Positions 36,877 to 47,368 are shown, counted from the stretch's first letter. The stretch is 64,000 nt of DNA from Longimycelium tulufanense (GCF_014645795.1 NZ_BMMK01000011.1:46304-110303), one strand, 5' to 3'. Notes: generated by a model from the letters alone, not told the origin. Made by a program: numbers and translations.

Positions 36877-38277
36877 TCAGTCCAGGTAGTCGCGCAGCAC
36901 CTGGGAACGCGACGGGTGCCGCAGCTTCGACATCGTCTTGGACTCGATCTGCCGGATCCGCTCCCGGGTCACGCCGTAGACCTGGCCGATCTCGTCCAGG
37001 GTCCGCGGCTGGCCGTCGGTGAGGCCGAAGCGCAGCCGCACCACGCCGGCCTCCCGCTCCGACAGCGTCGCGAGCACCGACTGGAGCTGGTCCTGCAGCA
37101 GCGTGAACGACACCGCGTCCACCGCCACCACGGCCTCGGAGTCCTCGATGAAGTCACCGAGCTGGCTGTCGCCCTCGTCGCCGATCGTCTGGTCCAGCGA
37201 GATGGGCTCCCGGGCGTACTGCTGGATCTCCAGCACCTTCTCCGGGGTGATGTCCATCTCCTTGGCCAGCTCCTCCGGGGTGGGCTCGCGGCCCAGGTCC
37301 TGGAGCAGCTCGCGCTGGATCCGGCCCAGCTTGTTGATCACCTCGACCATGTGCACCGGTATCCGGATGGTGCGGGCCTGGTCGGCCATGGCCCGGGTGA
37401 TGGCCTGCCGGATCCACCAGGTGGCGTAGGTGGAGAACTTGTAGCCCTTGGTGTAGTCGAACTTCTCCACGGCGCGGATCAGGCCGAGGTTGCCCTCCTG
37501 GATCAGGTCCAGGAACGCCATGCCGCGGCCGGTGTAGCGCTTGGCGAGGCTGACCACCAGCCGCAGGTTGGCCTCCAGCAGGTGGTTCTTGGCCCGCTCG
37601 CCGTCCCGCACGATCCACCGCAGGTCGCGGCGCAGCTGCGGGGAGAGCTTCTCGCCCTCGTCCTCGGCCCTGCGCAGCCGCTCCGCCGCGTACAGCCCGG
37701 CCTCGATCCGCTTGGCGAGCTCGACCTCCTCCTCGGCGTTGAGCAGCGCGACCTTGCCGATCTGCTTGAGGTAGGCGCGCACCGAGTCGGCCGAGGCGGT
37801 CAGCTCGGCGTCCTTGCGGGCCTGCCGCAGCGCCTCGGACTCCTCCTCGTCCCAGATGAAGTCGCCGTCGCCCGGCTTCTCCTCGTCCTCGCCCTCGGCG
37901 GCCGCGGCGTCCTCACCCAGCTCGGCGTCGAGCTCGGCGAGGTCCACGTCCTCCAGCTCGACCGACTCGAGCTCGGCCTCCTCGGCCTTGCCCTTCTTGC
38001 CGCCCTTGGCCGCGGCGGTCTTGGTGCCCTTCTTCGCGGTGCTCGACCGCGACGCCCGGGTGGTCTTCCCGGTGGCCGCCTTCTTCGCCGTGCCCCTGGC
38101 ACCGGTCGACCTCGACGCGGCGGTGGAGCCCTTGCGGGTCGAGGTGGTCTTCGGGGTCTCCTCGGCCTCGACGTCGGCCTGGGCAGCCGGCTTCCTGGTC
38201 GAAGCGGCCCGGGCCGGCTTGGCACCGCCCGTGGTGGCGGAGCTGGAGCGTCGGGTTGCGGTTTCTGCGGCTGCCAC
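36877..38277 (-). CDS. sigA: Primary RNA polymerase sigma factor SigA (HrdB/RpoD)
   Basis: 466 residues. The N-terminal ~155 residues are a low-complexity Lys/Ala/Thr- then Glu/Asp-rich tract, typical of actinobacterial housekeeping sigma. Then come conserved regions 1.2-4: [46 protein letters not shown], and the region 4 helix-turn-helix [15 protein letters not shown]. The GTG at 38277 has AAGGG 5 nt upstream and gives the expected start; more upstream in-frame residues are unlike the family. It is monocistronic, with a strong terminator. Confidence 0.95.
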   Translation of the reverse strand: MAAAETATRRSSSATTGGAKPARAASTRKPAAQADVEAEETPKTTSTRKGSTAASRSTGARGTAKKAATGKTTRASRSSTAKKGTKTAAAKGGKKGKAEEAELESVELEDVDLAELDAELGEDAAAAEGEDEEKPGDGDFIWDEEESEALRQARKDAELTASADSVRAYLKQIGKVALLNAEEEVELAKRIEAGLYAAERLRRAEDEGEKLSPQLRRDLRWIVRDGERAKNHLLEANLRLVVSLAKRYTGRGMAFLDLIQEGNLGLIRAVEKFDYTKGYKFSTYATWWIRQAITRAMADQARTIRIPVHMVEVINKLGRIQRELLQDLGREPTPEELAKEMDITPEKVLEIQQYAREPISLDQTIGDEGDSQLGDFIEDSEAVVAVDAVSFTLLQDQLQSVLATLSEREAGVVRLRFGLTDGQPRTLDEIGQVYGVTRERIRQIESKTMSKLRHPSRSQVLRDYLD

Positions 38278-38552
38278 GTACGCCCTTTCGCGACGGTCGA
38301 TGCTCGGCTGCTCCGCTGGGACAGGCCAGAGGGCGCGAATCCTCGGCCACCAGCGGTTTCGGGGAGGCCCGTGGTCGGTGTCGCCACGGACGCGTTCCAT
38401 TGTAACGACGCCGACCTGCCCGGGTTGCGCCGCGAGCCCGGCAATTCGCCCGACCCGCGGCCGCAGCCGCCGCCCGACCCAACCGCCGTTCGCCTCGTCG
38501 GCGCTGGTCAGAGGGCTGATCGGCGGTCGGTGTGAGGCACCGCTACACCGGG

Positions 38553-39314
38553 TTACACCGTCAGCTGTTCGGCCGAGGCCACCGCCGCGCCCACGATGCC
38601 GGCGTCGTTCTTCAACACGGCCGGCACCACCTCGGTGCGCGCCTCGAGCAGCGGCAGCCACTTGTGGGCCTTCTTGCTCACCCCGCCACCGGCGATGACC
38701 AGATCCGGCCACAGCAGGTCCTCCAGTACCCGCAGGTACCGGCTCACCCGGGCGGCCCACTCCTCCCAGGACAGCTCCAGCTCGTCCTTGACCGAGGCGG
38801 CGGCCCGCGTCTCCGCGTCGTGCCCGTCCACCTCCAGGTGGCCCAGCTCGGTGTTGGGGACCAGCGCGCCGTCGCGGAACACCGCGCTGCCGATGCCGGT
38901 GCCGAAGGTGAGCAGCACGACCGTGCCGGCCCGGTTCAGCCCGGCCCCGAACCGCGTCTCGGCCATACCGGCTGCGTCCGCGTCGTTGAGCACGAGCACG
39001 TCGTCGGGGTTGCGGCCTAGCCACTCGGCGAACAGCCCCCGGGCGTCGGTGCCGATCCAGCTGTGGTCGATGTTCGCGGCGGTGTGCGCGACCCCGCGCT
39101 TGACCACGGAGGGCAGCGTGACGCCGACCGGGCCGTCCCAGCCGAACTTGGCTACCACCTCGGCTACCACCTCGGCCACGGCGTCCGGCGTCGAGGGTTG
39201 CGGCGTGGGGACGCGCAGCCGTTCCCCGTCCAGCGCGCCAGCCTCGACGTCCACCAAGCAGCCCTTGATCCCGGACCCCCCGATGTCGACCCCGAACCCG
39301 CGGGTAGTGCCCAT
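38553..39314 (-). CDS. ppgK: Polyphosphate glucokinase PpgK
   Basis: 253 residues, ROK-family kinase. It phosphorylates glucose using polyphosphate or ATP. Visible: the phosphate loop [13 protein letters not shown] at the N-terminus, LNDADAAG with the catalytic Asp, and [12 protein letters not shown] and [10 protein letters not shown]. An in-frame 12-base duplication encodes [10 protein letters not shown] near residue 48. It lies between sigA and a divergent suhB as in mycobacteria (Rv2702). Confidence 0.92.
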   Translation of the reverse strand: MGTTRGFGVDIGGSGIKGCLVDVEAGALDGERLRVPTPQPSTPDAVAEVVAEVVAKFGWDGPVGVTLPSVVKRGVAHTAANIDHSWIGTDARGLFAEWLGRNPDDVLVLNDADAAGMAETRFGAGLNRAGTVVLLTFGTGIGSAVFRDGALVPNTELGHLEVDGHDAETRAAASVKDELELSWEEWAARVSRYLRVLEDLLWPDLVIAGGGVSKKAHKWLPLLEARTEVVPAVLKNDAGIVGAAVASAEQLTV

Positions 39315-39426
39315 CCCGGTGGCCTTCCTATTCGATTCAGACGAGAACAGTTGCGGAGACGATAGGACATACCACCCGCTGGGACATCCTCGCGCCGGCC
39401 TGCGTCACATGTGGTCGGATGGGGTC

Positions 39427-40248
39427 GTGCGATCCGTGGAGCAAGCGTTGGACGTGTCGGAGCTGCGCCGGGTGGCGGTGACGGTGGCCACCGAGGCCGC
39501 CGAGCTGGTCCGCCGGGTACGGGAGGAGGCCGTCACCGAGGTCGACACCAAGAGCAGCGAGACGGACGTGGTCACCGCGGGTGACCGCGCCGCCGAGCGG
39601 CTGATCCGCGCCCGGCTGGCGGAGCTGCGGCCGGACGACGCGGTGCTGGGTGAGGAGGAGGGCGGCGCGACCGCCACCGCCGCCGGCCTGTGCTGGGTGG
39701 TCGACCCGATCGACGGCACCGTGAACTACCTCTACGGCTACCCCTGGTACGCGGTCTCGGTCGCACTCTGGCTCGACGGGGAGCCGTTCGCCGGCGCCGT
39801 GGTGGAGCCGGTGAGCGGCCGGGTGTGGAGCGCCGCCCGGGGACACGGCGCCGAGCTGGACGGCCACCCGTTGCGGGTGTCCGCGGCGCGACGCTTGGAC
39901 CTGGCCCTGGTCGGTACCGGGTTCTCCTACTCCGCGCAGCGGCGGAACCGGCAGGCCCGGGTGGTGGACGGGCTGCTGGGCCGGGTGCGGGACCTGCGCC
40001 GGGCGGGCTCGGCGGCGCTGGACCTGTGCGGGGTGGCCGCCGGGTGGCTGGACGCCTATTACGAGCACGGGCTGAGCCCGTGGGACTGGGCGGCGGGCGC
40101 CCTCGTCGCGCGGGAGGCGGGCGCCGTGGTGCGGCTGCCCACCGCGGACCCGGCCGACGGGCTGGGGGAGGCGACCGTGGCCGCGGCTCCGGGTATCGCC
40201 GACGAGCTGCTGGTCACCCTCCGGGAGATCGGGATCGCCGACGTGTGA
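39427..40248 (+). CDS. suhB: Inositol monophosphatase family protein (SuhB-like)
   Basis: 273 residues. The lithium-sensitive phosphatase motifs are present: GEEEGG (metal), WVVDPIDGTVNYLYG (metal and phosphate) near residue 95, and SPWDWAAGALVAREAG near residue 215. It hydrolyses inositol-1-phosphate or a related phosphoester; the M. tuberculosis counterpart is SuhB (Rv2701c). The GTG at 39427 follows GGATGGGG closely; alternatives at 39409 and 39436 exist. Divergent from ppgK by 112 bp. Confidence 0.9.
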   Translation: MRSVEQALDVSELRRVAVTVATEAAELVRRVREEAVTEVDTKSSETDVVTAGDRAAERLIRARLAELRPDDAVLGEEEGGATATAAGLCWVVDPIDGTVNYLYGYPWYAVSVALWLDGEPFAGAVVEPVSGRVWSAARGHGAELDGHPLRVSAARRLDLALVGTGFSYSAQRRNRQARVVDGLLGRVRDLRRAGSAALDLCGVAAGWLDAYYEHGLSPWDWAAGALVAREAGAVVRLPTADPADGLGEATVAAAPGIADELLVTLREIGIADV

Positions 40249-40626
40249 GGACGCCGTTGCCGAAGGGCGACCCCGACGCCGAGGGGGCCAGGCCACACGG
40301 GAGAAGGGTCGATTGCTGCATTCGGCCTGGTCCCGCGGGGTGCGGCTACCGAGAGGGCGCGCGTTGCTCGGCGGTCGGCACACTAGCTCCCCGCAGCGTG
40401 GCCGTCCCTGCCTCGGCCTCGGTCGGGGCCCGCTCGTGACCGGATTGTCGGCCGCCAGCGTTCGCCGAACACGGTTCGGGTGGGGCCGTCGCCTACCCCT
40501 TACGGGGCCCTCGATAGCCCACAAGGGTTAATTGCGGTCCAGGCTTTTCATTCCGCGTTGGTTTCGAGAACGACGGAAAGCGGAGGAAATCCCGTTCGGC
40601 CGTGGGGTGGGGTGGCGGTGCCGGCC
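40249..40626. other. Gene-free region between suhB and cei (convergent)
   Basis: 378 bp. The segment 40500-40600 is more A/T-rich than its surroundings. No clear hairpin or gene was found. Confidence 0.35.
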
Positions 40627-41328
40627 TCAGCAGTGCACCTCGCGCACCCGGTTCAGCGTCTGGTGGTCGACCGGGGGCCGGCCCGCCTCCGCGACCTGGC
40701 CACCTTCCTGGCCGGGCTGCCGCTCGCCCCATTCCTTCAGCGTCGTCAGCACCTTCTTGGTCTCGTTGCCCGGCTTGATGTCGGTGAACCTCTCGCCGAG
40801 CGCCAGGTCGACGGTGGCGTCCTGCCGGTCGTCCCGGACGAGCTCGGCGCAGGGCACCAGCAGGCTGAGCGTGCGGGCCGGGCCGGCGCCGGCCGGGCCG
40901 AATCGGATCTGCGCGTGGCAGTGGAGGTCGAAGTCGGGGTAGATCGGGTCGTTGGCGGGGTCACCGGCCTTGTTCAGTCCCGCCGAGTACAGCTCCTCGG
41001 CCACCAGCGTTGCCTGGTTGCGCTGGCCGTTGGCATTGAGCACCCGGACCAGCACCCGGCCTGGTGGGACCGGGTCGGTTCGGTCCAGCGCGTCCCGGCC
41101 CAGCTGCTGGCCCAGCACGACGGGCTGCTGGCCGTCGGCCGCGGCCGACGGCGGCGTCTTGGGCGGGTTACAGCGGGTGGCTTCCTCGATGTCCGCGGCC
41201 GAGCTGAACACCTTGGTCCAGACGAAGACCGACAGCACCCCGAGCACGGCGAGCAGCACCATGGCGGGGACCGGCCGGCGCCGGCGGTAACGCGGCAGCC
41301 TGTTGCCCTTCGCGGTCACGGCAGACAC
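40627..41328 (-). CDS. cei: LytR C-terminal domain protein (Cei-like), membrane-anchored
   Basis: 233 residues. One N-terminal transmembrane helix (VPAMVLLAVLGVLSVFVWTKVF) follows a basic cytosolic start; the rest is extracytoplasmic. The LytR C-terminal domain (RVLVRVLNANGQ, then ATLVAEELYSAGL) is typical of envelope-integrity protein Cei (Rv2700), which stands in the same place between suhB and DUF4193. Domain cysteines (TRCNPP, LHCHAQ, LVPCAE, VHC) probably pair. The GTG at 41328 is preceded by GGAGGCGGG. Confidence 0.85.
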   Translation of the reverse strand: MSAVTAKGNRLPRYRRRRPVPAMVLLAVLGVLSVFVWTKVFSSAADIEEATRCNPPKTPPSAAADGQQPVVLGQQLGRDALDRTDPVPPGRVLVRVLNANGQRNQATLVAEELYSAGLNKAGDPANDPIYPDFDLHCHAQIRFGPAGAGPARTLSLLVPCAELVRDDRQDATVDLALGERFTDIKPGNETKKVLTTLKEWGERQPGQEGGQVAEAGRPPVDHQTLNRVREVHC

Positions 41329-41914
41329 GGTTTCCCGCCTCCTCGGGCTGCGCCCTATCACACCCCATTACACCCGTGCTGATCAGCCTAGACCCTCGAT
41401 CGACCGGCCCGCGCGGCAATCCCACGTGCGGCCCGCCCGGGGCGATCGCTTTCCGCATTCATTGCGTAGCTCAGCGTCACAACCGTGCATCGCACCACGT
41501 GGCGGGCGGTCCGGCAAGGTGACCAGCGCACCCGGATGGCCGGTCGGGCCGGGCGGGGGTGTGGCCGCCGGCCCGGTTTCCGGGGGACCGGTCCCCGTCT
41601 GGGCGTGGGACGTGGAGCGGGCGCGGATGGGGAACCCTGTTGCGGGGTGTGGTTGCAGGGCGTGGTTCCGGACTTGGTTGCAGAGTGCAACACACCACAA
41701 TTGAGTGACCGGATGGGTGAGGGCTTGCGTGGTGGGCTACCCTCTCGGCGCTTCGGCCTCCGGACACCTGGTCGCGAATCGATTCGGTAGGCGTTTCGGA
41801 CGAGGGGGAGAACCGAGACCACCGTCACTGGGACGGCGGGCACAAACCGGCTCGCTGGAACGTTGACCAGCGGCACGAACCACAGTTGTGAAGTTGACGC
41901 AGGGGTGAACCACG
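41329..41914. other. Divergent region upstream of DUF4193
   Basis: 586 bp between two divergent genes. It is GC-lower around 41690-41720 and 41860-41910 and should contain the promoters for cei and the DUF4193 gene. I could not fix a -35/-10 pair; TTGACC at 41862 is a candidate -35 without a good -10. Confidence 0.35.
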
Positions 41915-42214
41915 ATGGCGACCGACTACGACGCTCCGCGCCGCGGCCAGGAGGAGGACCTGGCCGAGGACTCGCTGGAGGAGCTCAAGGCGCGGCGTAA
42001 CGAGACGCAGTCCGGAGTGGTGGACGTCGACACGGACGCGCCGGACGAGAACTTCGAGCTCCCCGGCGCCGACCTCTCCGGCGAGGAGCTCACCGTCAAG
42101 GTGCTGCCCAAGCAGGAGGACGAGTTCACCTGCGGGCGCTGCTTCCTGGTGCACCACCGCAGCCGGCTCGCGGAGGAGCGCGGCGGGCAGATGATCTGCC
42201 GCGACTGCGCCTGA
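41915..42214 (+). CDS. DUF4193 zinc-ribbon-like protein
   Basis: 99 residues. The N-terminal two thirds are acidic (EEDLAEDSLEELKARRNE) and the end holds CGRC and CRDC pairs of a likely zinc ribbon, EFTCGRCFLVHHRSRLAE. The ATG at 41915 has a weak ribosome site. Matches Rv2699c in position; function unknown. Confidence 0.88.
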   Translation: MATDYDAPRRGQEEDLAEDSLEELKARRNETQSGVVDVDTDAPDENFELPGADLSGEELTVKVLPKQEDEFTCGRCFLVHHRSRLAEERGGQMICRDCA

Positions 42215-42226
42215 CCAGGAGGACGT

Positions 42227-42300
42227 GATCCGGACGCGGGGGCGGCCGGATCACGGATACCGGCACACACGGGGCCGCCTGCAACGCAGGCGGCCCCGTG
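42227..42300 (+). terminator. Double hairpin terminator after DUF4193
   Basis: First hairpin 42227-42252 (GATCCGG/CCGGATC). The second, 42268-42300, is a perfect 15-bp repeat (CACGGGGCCGCCTGC / GCAGGCGGCCCCGTG) with AAC loop. Confidence 0.75.
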
Positions 42301-42356
42301 CCGCATCACACGCAGGGCATCACACGCAGGGGTGTGGCGGGCCTGGCCGGGGCGGC

Positions 42357-42881
42357 TCAGCGCTGCCGCAGCACGTCCACGAGCTTCTCCGGGTCGCGCA
42401 CACTGAACAACCAGTAAGGCGTGGGGTCGTCGGGGTCGGCGAGATGGACCCGAACCATCGGCCCCACCCAGCCCCGGTGCACCAGGAACGCGGCGGGGTC
42501 CAACCCGGGCCCGAGGGCCACGCGCTTCGCCTTGGCCGGCACGACCTCCACGTCGCCGACGAACCGCAGCGGTAGGTGCGCGTCGCCGACCCACAGCTCG
42601 TCGTCGACCACCCGCACCCGCAGCCGGCCGAGCCACAGCGCGATCACGATCACCACGCCGACCGTGATGACGTAGGGCAGCCACGACCGGACACCGGGGT
42701 AGCCGCGGTGCACGGTGGCCCCCATGAGCACCGCGCCGAGCAGCGGCAGCGGGTACCAGGTGAGCGGCACCGACAGTCGCTGGTCGAACCGGACGCGGCC
42801 GCCAGGCCTCCCGGCGTTTCCCTGCCGTGCCACCTGGCCGCCACCTTCGGGGGAAGCGGCCGTACCCGCGTTCTCGGTCAC
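42357..42881 (-). CDS. DUF3093 membrane protein
   Basis: 174 residues. Disordered start, then two transmembrane helices ([36 protein letters not shown]) and an OB/PH-like cytosolic domain [20 protein letters not shown]. Equivalent to Rv2698, divergent from dut by 24 bp. Function unknown. Confidence 0.85.
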   Translation of the reverse strand: MTENAGTAASPEGGGQVARQGNAGRPGGRVRFDQRLSVPLTWYPLPLLGAVLMGATVHRGYPGVRSWLPYVITVGVVIVIALWLGRLRVRVVDDELWVGDAHLPLRFVGDVEVVPAKAKRVALGPGLDPAAFLVHRGWVGPMVRVHLADPDDPTPYWLFSVRDPEKLVDVLRQR

Positions 42882-42905
42882 GACGTCAGGGTAGTCTCGC
42901 CGCTC

Positions 42906-43409
42906 GTGTCCGAGCCTGCCGTCCCCGGGGTCGAGGTGCTGCTCAGGCGCCTCGACCCGGATGTCCCCCTACCGTCGTACGCCCGGCCCGGTGATGCCGG
43001 CGCCGACCTGGTGACCACCAGCGACCTGGAGCTGCCACCGGGGGAGCGCGCGGTGGTCGGCACCGGGGTCGCGATCGCGCTGCCGGTGGGCTACGCCGGC
43101 TTCGTGCACCCGCGCTCCGGCCTGGCCGCCCGGGTCGGCCTCAGCGTGGTGAACACACCGGGCACGATCGACGCCGGTTACCGTGGCGAGATCAAGGTCT
43201 GCCTGGTGAACCACGACCTGCACGAGCCGGTGGTGCTGCGCCGCGGCGACCGGATCGCCCAGTTGGTGGTGCAACGAGTGGAGCATGTCCGCTTCCGGGA
43301 GGTCGGCGAACTGCCAGACTCGTCTCGTGGGGCCGGTGGCTACGGCTCCACCGGTGGGCACGCGGTGCTGAGGGCGGCGCAGGCCGCTGACGGAGCGACG
43401 GAGGGCTGA
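42906..43409 (+). CDS. dut: dUTP diphosphatase Dut
   Basis: 167 residues. It hydrolyses dUTP to dUMP and keeps uracil out of DNA. All five trimeric-dUTPase motifs are present: [44 protein letters not shown] and [15 protein letters not shown] start at 42906. Next gene begins 5 bp after its stop. Confidence 0.95.
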   Translation: MSEPAVPGVEVLLRRLDPDVPLPSYARPGDAGADLVTTSDLELPPGERAVVGTGVAIALPVGYAGFVHPRSGLAARVGLSVVNTPGTIDAGYRGEIKVCLVNHDLHEPVVLRRGDRIAQLVVQRVEHVRFREVGELPDSSRGAGGYGSTGGHAVLRAAQAADGATEG

Positions 43410-43414
43410 AGGGC

Positions 43415-44062
43415 ATGTTCGGATGGCGTCGCCGACGCGAGCGGGAGGCGGCCGAGCGGGCCGCCGAGACAGAGCTCGACCGGGTCGACGGCTCAGACCT
43501 CGCGGGACCGTTCGACTCCGAGGAGGCGCCCGCGGACGAGCTGGCCCGACTGGACCTCGGCTCGGTGCGGGTCCCGGTGCCGGACGGCGCCCAGCTGCAG
43601 GTCGAGGTGGACCCGGCCGGCCCGGTGCGGGCGGTGCACGTGGTGACTCCGATCGGCCGGCTCACCGTCAACGCCTATGCGGCGCCGCGCAGCGGCGGGC
43701 TGTGGCGTGAGGTGTCCAAGGAGCTGATCGAGCAGCTGCGTTCCGATGGCGCGCGGGTGATCCGCGAGCGCGGGGAGTGGGGCGAGGAGCTGGTGGCGTC
43801 CTCGCCGGAGGTGGCGTTGCGGTTCGTCGGTGTCGATGGTCCTCGCTGGCTACTGCGCGCGGTGGCCGCGGGGCCGGCGCAGCACGCGGCCGAGCTGGCC
43901 GAGCTGCTGCGGGACACCGTGCGGGACACGGTCGTGGTGCGGGGCAAGGAGCCGCTGCCGGTGCGCACCCCGCTGCCGGTGGAGTTGCCGGAGGCCATCG
44001 CCCAGCACATCCGGCAGGCCCAGGAGGGGCACACGATCCACGAGGCCGAGCAGATGCGCTGA
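43415..44062 (+). CDS. DUF3710 domain-containing protein
   Basis: 215 residues. The DUF3710 pattern includes DLGSVRVPVPDGAQLQVEVD, GRLTVNAYAAPRSGGLWREV and DGPRWLLRAV. Acidic/basic N-terminal 40 residues. The ATG at 43415 has GGAGGGCTGAAGGG as ribosome site that overlaps the end of dut. Matches Rv2696c. No role assigned; it is probably in one transcript with dut. Confidence 0.88.
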   Translation: MFGWRRRREREAAERAAETELDRVDGSDLAGPFDSEEAPADELARLDLGSVRVPVPDGAQLQVEVDPAGPVRAVHVVTPIGRLTVNAYAAPRSGGLWREVSKELIEQLRSDGARVIRERGEWGEELVASSPEVALRFVGVDGPRWLLRAVAAGPAQHAAELAELLRDTVRDTVVVRGKEPLPVRTPLPVELPEAIAQHIRQAQEGHTIHEAEQMR

Positions 44063-44079
44063 CGGCGCACGGTTTTCGT

Positions 44080-44110
44080 CGGGCCCGGCGGGGTTCTCCC
44101 GCCGGGCCCG
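44080..44110 (+). terminator. Terminator of dut-DUF3710 transcript
   Basis: Perfect 13-bp inverted repeat (CGGGCCCGGCGGG / CCCGCCGGGCCCG) with a 5-nt loop then CTTT, 17 bp after the stop. The rest of 44111-44383, upstream of trkH, shows no gene or clear promoter. Confidence 0.8.
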
Positions 44111-44383
44111 CTTTGGTGCCGGCGTGATCGCGGTTGCCCTGGGCGCCGTCCGCCTGAAGCGCCCCGTCCCGATCCACATCACCCGGATTCATCCACAACC
44201 CGTGATCTCGTTCTTGATCGACGTTGTCCCAGCTCAGTACGCTCGACGCGGGGCGTCAGCCCCCGAGGAGGGCGGGGGACTGTCCACTCTGGGGCCGCGG
44301 TCCGTCACCGGGTGTCGATCTTGGTGTGTCGGGCGTGCCCTACCCCCTGCCATGGCCCCGACCAGCATTTACGCTGCCCTCCT

Positions 44384-45754
44384 GTGACATTGGTGGTCAG
44401 GCTCCGCTCGCTGGGGCAACGGATCTTCGCGCAGCTCGACCGGCCGGCCCGCGTCGTCGTGGTGGCGTTCGGCTCGGCGCTGGTCGTGGGCACGCTGCTG
44501 CTGGCTCTTCCGGTGGCCACCGAGAGCCGCGAGTCCGTCTCGCTCGTCGTCGCGTCCTTCACGGCCGCGTCGGCCATCTGCGTGACCGGCCTGGTCGTGG
44601 TGGACACCCCGACGCATTGGTCCACCTTCGGCGAGCTGGTGATCCTCGGTCTGGTCCAGGTGGGCGGGTTCGGGATCATGACCCTGGCATCGCTGTTCGG
44701 CCTGCTGGTCACCGGCCGGCTCCGGTTACGTACCCGCCTGGTGACACAGGCGGAGACCAAGTCCCTGGGTCCGGGCGCGGCCCGCCGTGTCGTGGTCGGG
44801 GTGGTGCGGACCAGCCTGCTGTTCGAGGCCGCCACCGCCCTGGTGCTGATTCCGCGGCTGGCCCTGGGTTACGGCGAGCCCTGGGGCCGGGCCACCTACC
44901 TCGGCGTGTTCCACGCGATCTCGGCGTTCAACAACGCCGGCTTCTCGCTCTACCCCGACAGCCTGGAGCGCTACGCCGCCGACCCGTGGATCCTGCTTCC
45001 GGTGGCGCTCGCGGTGATCGCGGGCGGGCTCGGCTTCCCCGTGCTGCTGGAGTTGCGCCGCGAGCTGCTCAAGCCGGCGAAGTGGTCGATGCACACCAAG
45101 ATCACGCTGGGCACGTCGGGCCTGCTGCTGGCGCTGGGCATGCTGGCGATCACGGCCGCGGAGTGGACGAACCCGCACACCCTGGGCGGGATGTCGATCC
45201 CGGCCCGGCTGCTGAACGGCTTCTTCCACGCGGTCATGCCCCGGACCGCGGGCTTCAACAGCGTCGACGTCGGCGACATGCACCCGGGCACGTGGCTGTT
45301 CACCGACGTGCTGATGTTCATCGGGGGCGGCAGCGCCGGGACCGCGGGCGGCATCAAGGTGACGACGTTCGCGTTGCTGGCCTTCGTGATCTGGGCGGAG
45401 CTGCGGGGCGAGCCGCACGTCAACGTGGGGCGGCGCCGGCTGCCCGAGGACATCCAGCGGCAGGCGCTGGCCATCGCCCTGCTGTCGGTGGGCGCGGTGA
45501 TGGCGTGCACGCTGATCCTGCTGGCCATCACGCCGTTCACCCTGGACAAGGTCCTGTTCGAGGTGATCTCGGCCTTCGGCACGGTGGGCCTTTCCACCGG
45601 CGTCACGCCCGAGCTTCCCGCGGTCGGTCATGTCATGCTGACCGCACTGATGTTCCTCGGCCGGCTGGGCCCCATCACGCTGGGTGCCGCCCTCGCCCTG
45701 CGGTCGCGAGCCCGCCGTTACCAACTCCCGGAGGAGAGGCCCGTCGTTGGCTGA
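44384..45754 (+). CDS. trkH: TrkH/KtrB-family potassium uptake channel subunit
   Basis: 456 residues with about ten helices arranged as four M1-P-M2 units. The four filter loops are visible by their Gly: SAICVTGL, SAFNNAGFS, MPRTAGFNSVD and FGTVGLSTG. This supports K+ (or Na+/K+) selectivity of the Trk/Ktr family. The GTG at 44384 begins the conserved TLVVRLRSLGQRIF. The stop overlaps the start of the RCK partner gene by 8 bp, a typical ktrB-ktrA type operon. Confidence 0.9.
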   Translation: MTLVVRLRSLGQRIFAQLDRPARVVVVAFGSALVVGTLLLALPVATESRESVSLVVASFTAASAICVTGLVVVDTPTHWSTFGELVILGLVQVGGFGIMTLASLFGLLVTGRLRLRTRLVTQAETKSLGPGAARRVVVGVVRTSLLFEAATALVLIPRLALGYGEPWGRATYLGVFHAISAFNNAGFSLYPDSLERYAADPWILLPVALAVIAGGLGFPVLLELRRELLKPAKWSMHTKITLGTSGLLLALGMLAITAAEWTNPHTLGGMSIPARLLNGFFHAVMPRTAGFNSVDVGDMHPGTWLFTDVLMFIGGGSAGTAGGIKVTTFALLAFVIWAELRGEPHVNVGRRRLPEDIQRQALAIALLSVGAVMACTLILLAITPFTLDKVLFEVISAFGTVGLSTGVTPELPAVGHVMLTALMFLGRLGPITLGAALALRSRARRYQLPEERPVVG

Positions 45755-46409
45755 GCAGAAGGACAACGCCGTCGTCGTGATCGGCCTGGGCCGGTTCGGC
45801 ACCGCGCTCGCCCTCGAGCTGGTCGAGCGGGAGGTCGAGGTGCTGGGGATCGACAGCAACCCGCGGATCGTGCAGGGCCTGGCCGGGTCCCTGACCCACG
45901 TGGTGGCCGCCGACTCCACCGAGCTGGAGGTGCTGCAGCAGCTCGGCGTCGACGAGTTCCGCCGCGCCGTCGTCGGCATCGGCACCGACATGGAGGCCAG
46001 CATCCTCACCACGTCGCTGCTGACCGACCTCGGGGTGCCCGACATCTGGGCGAAGGCGATCAACCGCCAGCACGCCCGGATCCTGCACCGCATCGGCGCC
46101 CACCACGTCGTGCAACCCGAGCACGACACCGGGAAGCGGGTGGCGCACCTGGTCACCGGGCGCATGCTCGACTACATCGAGTTCGAGGACGGCTTCGCGC
46201 TGGTGAAGACCGCCGCCCCGACCTGGGCGGAGGGCAGGTCGCTGGCCGAGTCGCAGATCCGCTCCCGCTACGGGGTCACGGTGGTGTGCGTGAAGCGTCG
46301 TGGTGAGGACTTCACCTACGCCACCGCGGACACCGTCATCAACCCCGACGATCTGCTGATCGTGGCGGGCAAGAGCGGGAAGGCCGAGCGCTTCGCCAAC
46401 CTGACCTGA
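45747..46409 (+). CDS. trkA: TrkA/KtrA-like RCK potassium channel regulator
   Basis: 220 residues. RCK_N Rossmann domain with VVIGLGRFGTALALEL and an acidic end DSN for nucleotide (NAD/ATP) binding, then RCK_C (TwAEGRSLAESQIRSRYGVT) near residue 145. It gates the TrkH/KtrB pore. TTG start at 45747 has GGAGGAGAGG 7 nt upstream and overlaps trkH. Same-strand coupling supports function as its partner. Confidence 0.9.
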   Translation: MAEQKDNAVVVIGLGRFGTALALELVEREVEVLGIDSNPRIVQGLAGSLTHVVAADSTELEVLQQLGVDEFRRAVVGIGTDMEASILTTSLLTDLGVPDIWAKAINRQHARILHRIGAHHVVQPEHDTGKRVAHLVTGRMLDYIEFEDGFALVKTAAPTWAEGRSLAESQIRSRYGVTVVCVKRRGEDFTYATADTVINPDDLLIVAGKSGKAERFANLT

Positions 46410-46523
46410 CGCGCCCCGATCGGCGGGACTCACCTCATCGGGGTAGGTGTGCTTCCTCACGTCCGGTGCACGCCCGGTTCTGGCGTTTCGCGTGTCTCTT
46501 CGCGTATCGCGCGTTCTCCCGGT

Positions 46524-47231
46524 TCACCAACCGGTCTCGCGCGGTCCCGGCAGGGCGGCGCGGAGCCAGGCGAGGACGGCGGCTCGGCCCAGTGACTCGG
46601 GGTCCGCACCGAGCGTCTCCAGGGTGATCGAGCGGAGCACGGCGCGGGGGAGTGCCGCCGCCCATCGCCGCGCGACCTCCACCGGGTGTACCGGATCATC
46701 CCGGCATGCGGCCAGGCCGGCGGGCACGGTGAGCCGGCCGAGGTCCGTTTCGGTGGGCGCGGGGTGGGCGGCGCCGGCCAGCAGGGAATCGGCCAGGTCG
46801 CGGCCGTGCCGACGCCAGGCGCCGGTGAGTTCCGTCGCGAGCCAGCCCGGTGCCTCGGCGGTCGCGACCCGCAGCGCCCCGTTCGTGCCCAGCCGCAGCA
46901 CCGTCTCGGCGCTGGTACGGGCGGCGACGGCCGCTGGCGCGTCACCGGGGGGTCCACACCAGGCGGGCATCGCGAGCAGCAGGCCGTCGCAGCGGGAGCG
47001 CAACGCCCACTCGGCCGCCAGGTGCGCGCCCAGCGACACCCCGCCGACCAGCAGCGGGCCCTCCGCCTCGGCGGCCACCGCGTCCAGCGCCGCCAGGTGG
47101 GCATGCACCAGGTCGGGGCCGGGTAGCGGGGGCACCGCGACCAGGCGGAAGCCCACCGCGGCGAGCGGGCCGGCGAACACCGCCCGCACGAAATGATCAT
47201 CCGATCCGGTACCGGGTATGACCACAGCCAC
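46524..47231 (-). CDS. Alpha/beta hydrolase fold protein
   Basis: 235 residues. Nucleophile elbow GVSLGAH near residue 63 and opening VVIPGTGSDDHF point to an alpha/beta hydrolase; the acid and His positions are not certain. Its relative place (before the OB-fold gene) matches Rv2695. The GTG at 47231 is a choice among several weak starts. Substrate unknown. Confidence 0.7.
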   Translation of the reverse strand: MAVVIPGTGSDDHFVRAVFAGPLAAVGFRLVAVPPLPGPDLVHAHLAALDAVAAEAEGPLLVGGVSLGAHLAAEWALRSRCDGLLLAMPAWCGPPGDAPAAVAARTSAETVLRLGTNGALRVATAEAPGWLATELTGAWRRHGRDLADSLLAGAAHPAPTETDLGRLTVPAGLAACRDDPVHPVEVARRWAAALPRAVLRSITLETLGADPESLGRAAVLAWLRAALPGPRETGW

Positions 47232-47368
47232 GCCGCCACGCTGGCGCTTCCCGACGACCACCCACCGATCATCCCCCGACGGGCCCACCGGCTGCTCCCG
47301 GAGGTGGCTACGCTGACGGTGCACGGGCTGTTCAAGGGAGAAGGCCCCGAAGCGCACGGGAGCGCGAC

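Noticed and set aside
36598-38535. 645-residue plus-strand open frame
   Set aside because: Antisense of sigA; the composition mirrors the sigma factor codons and no start signal is seen.
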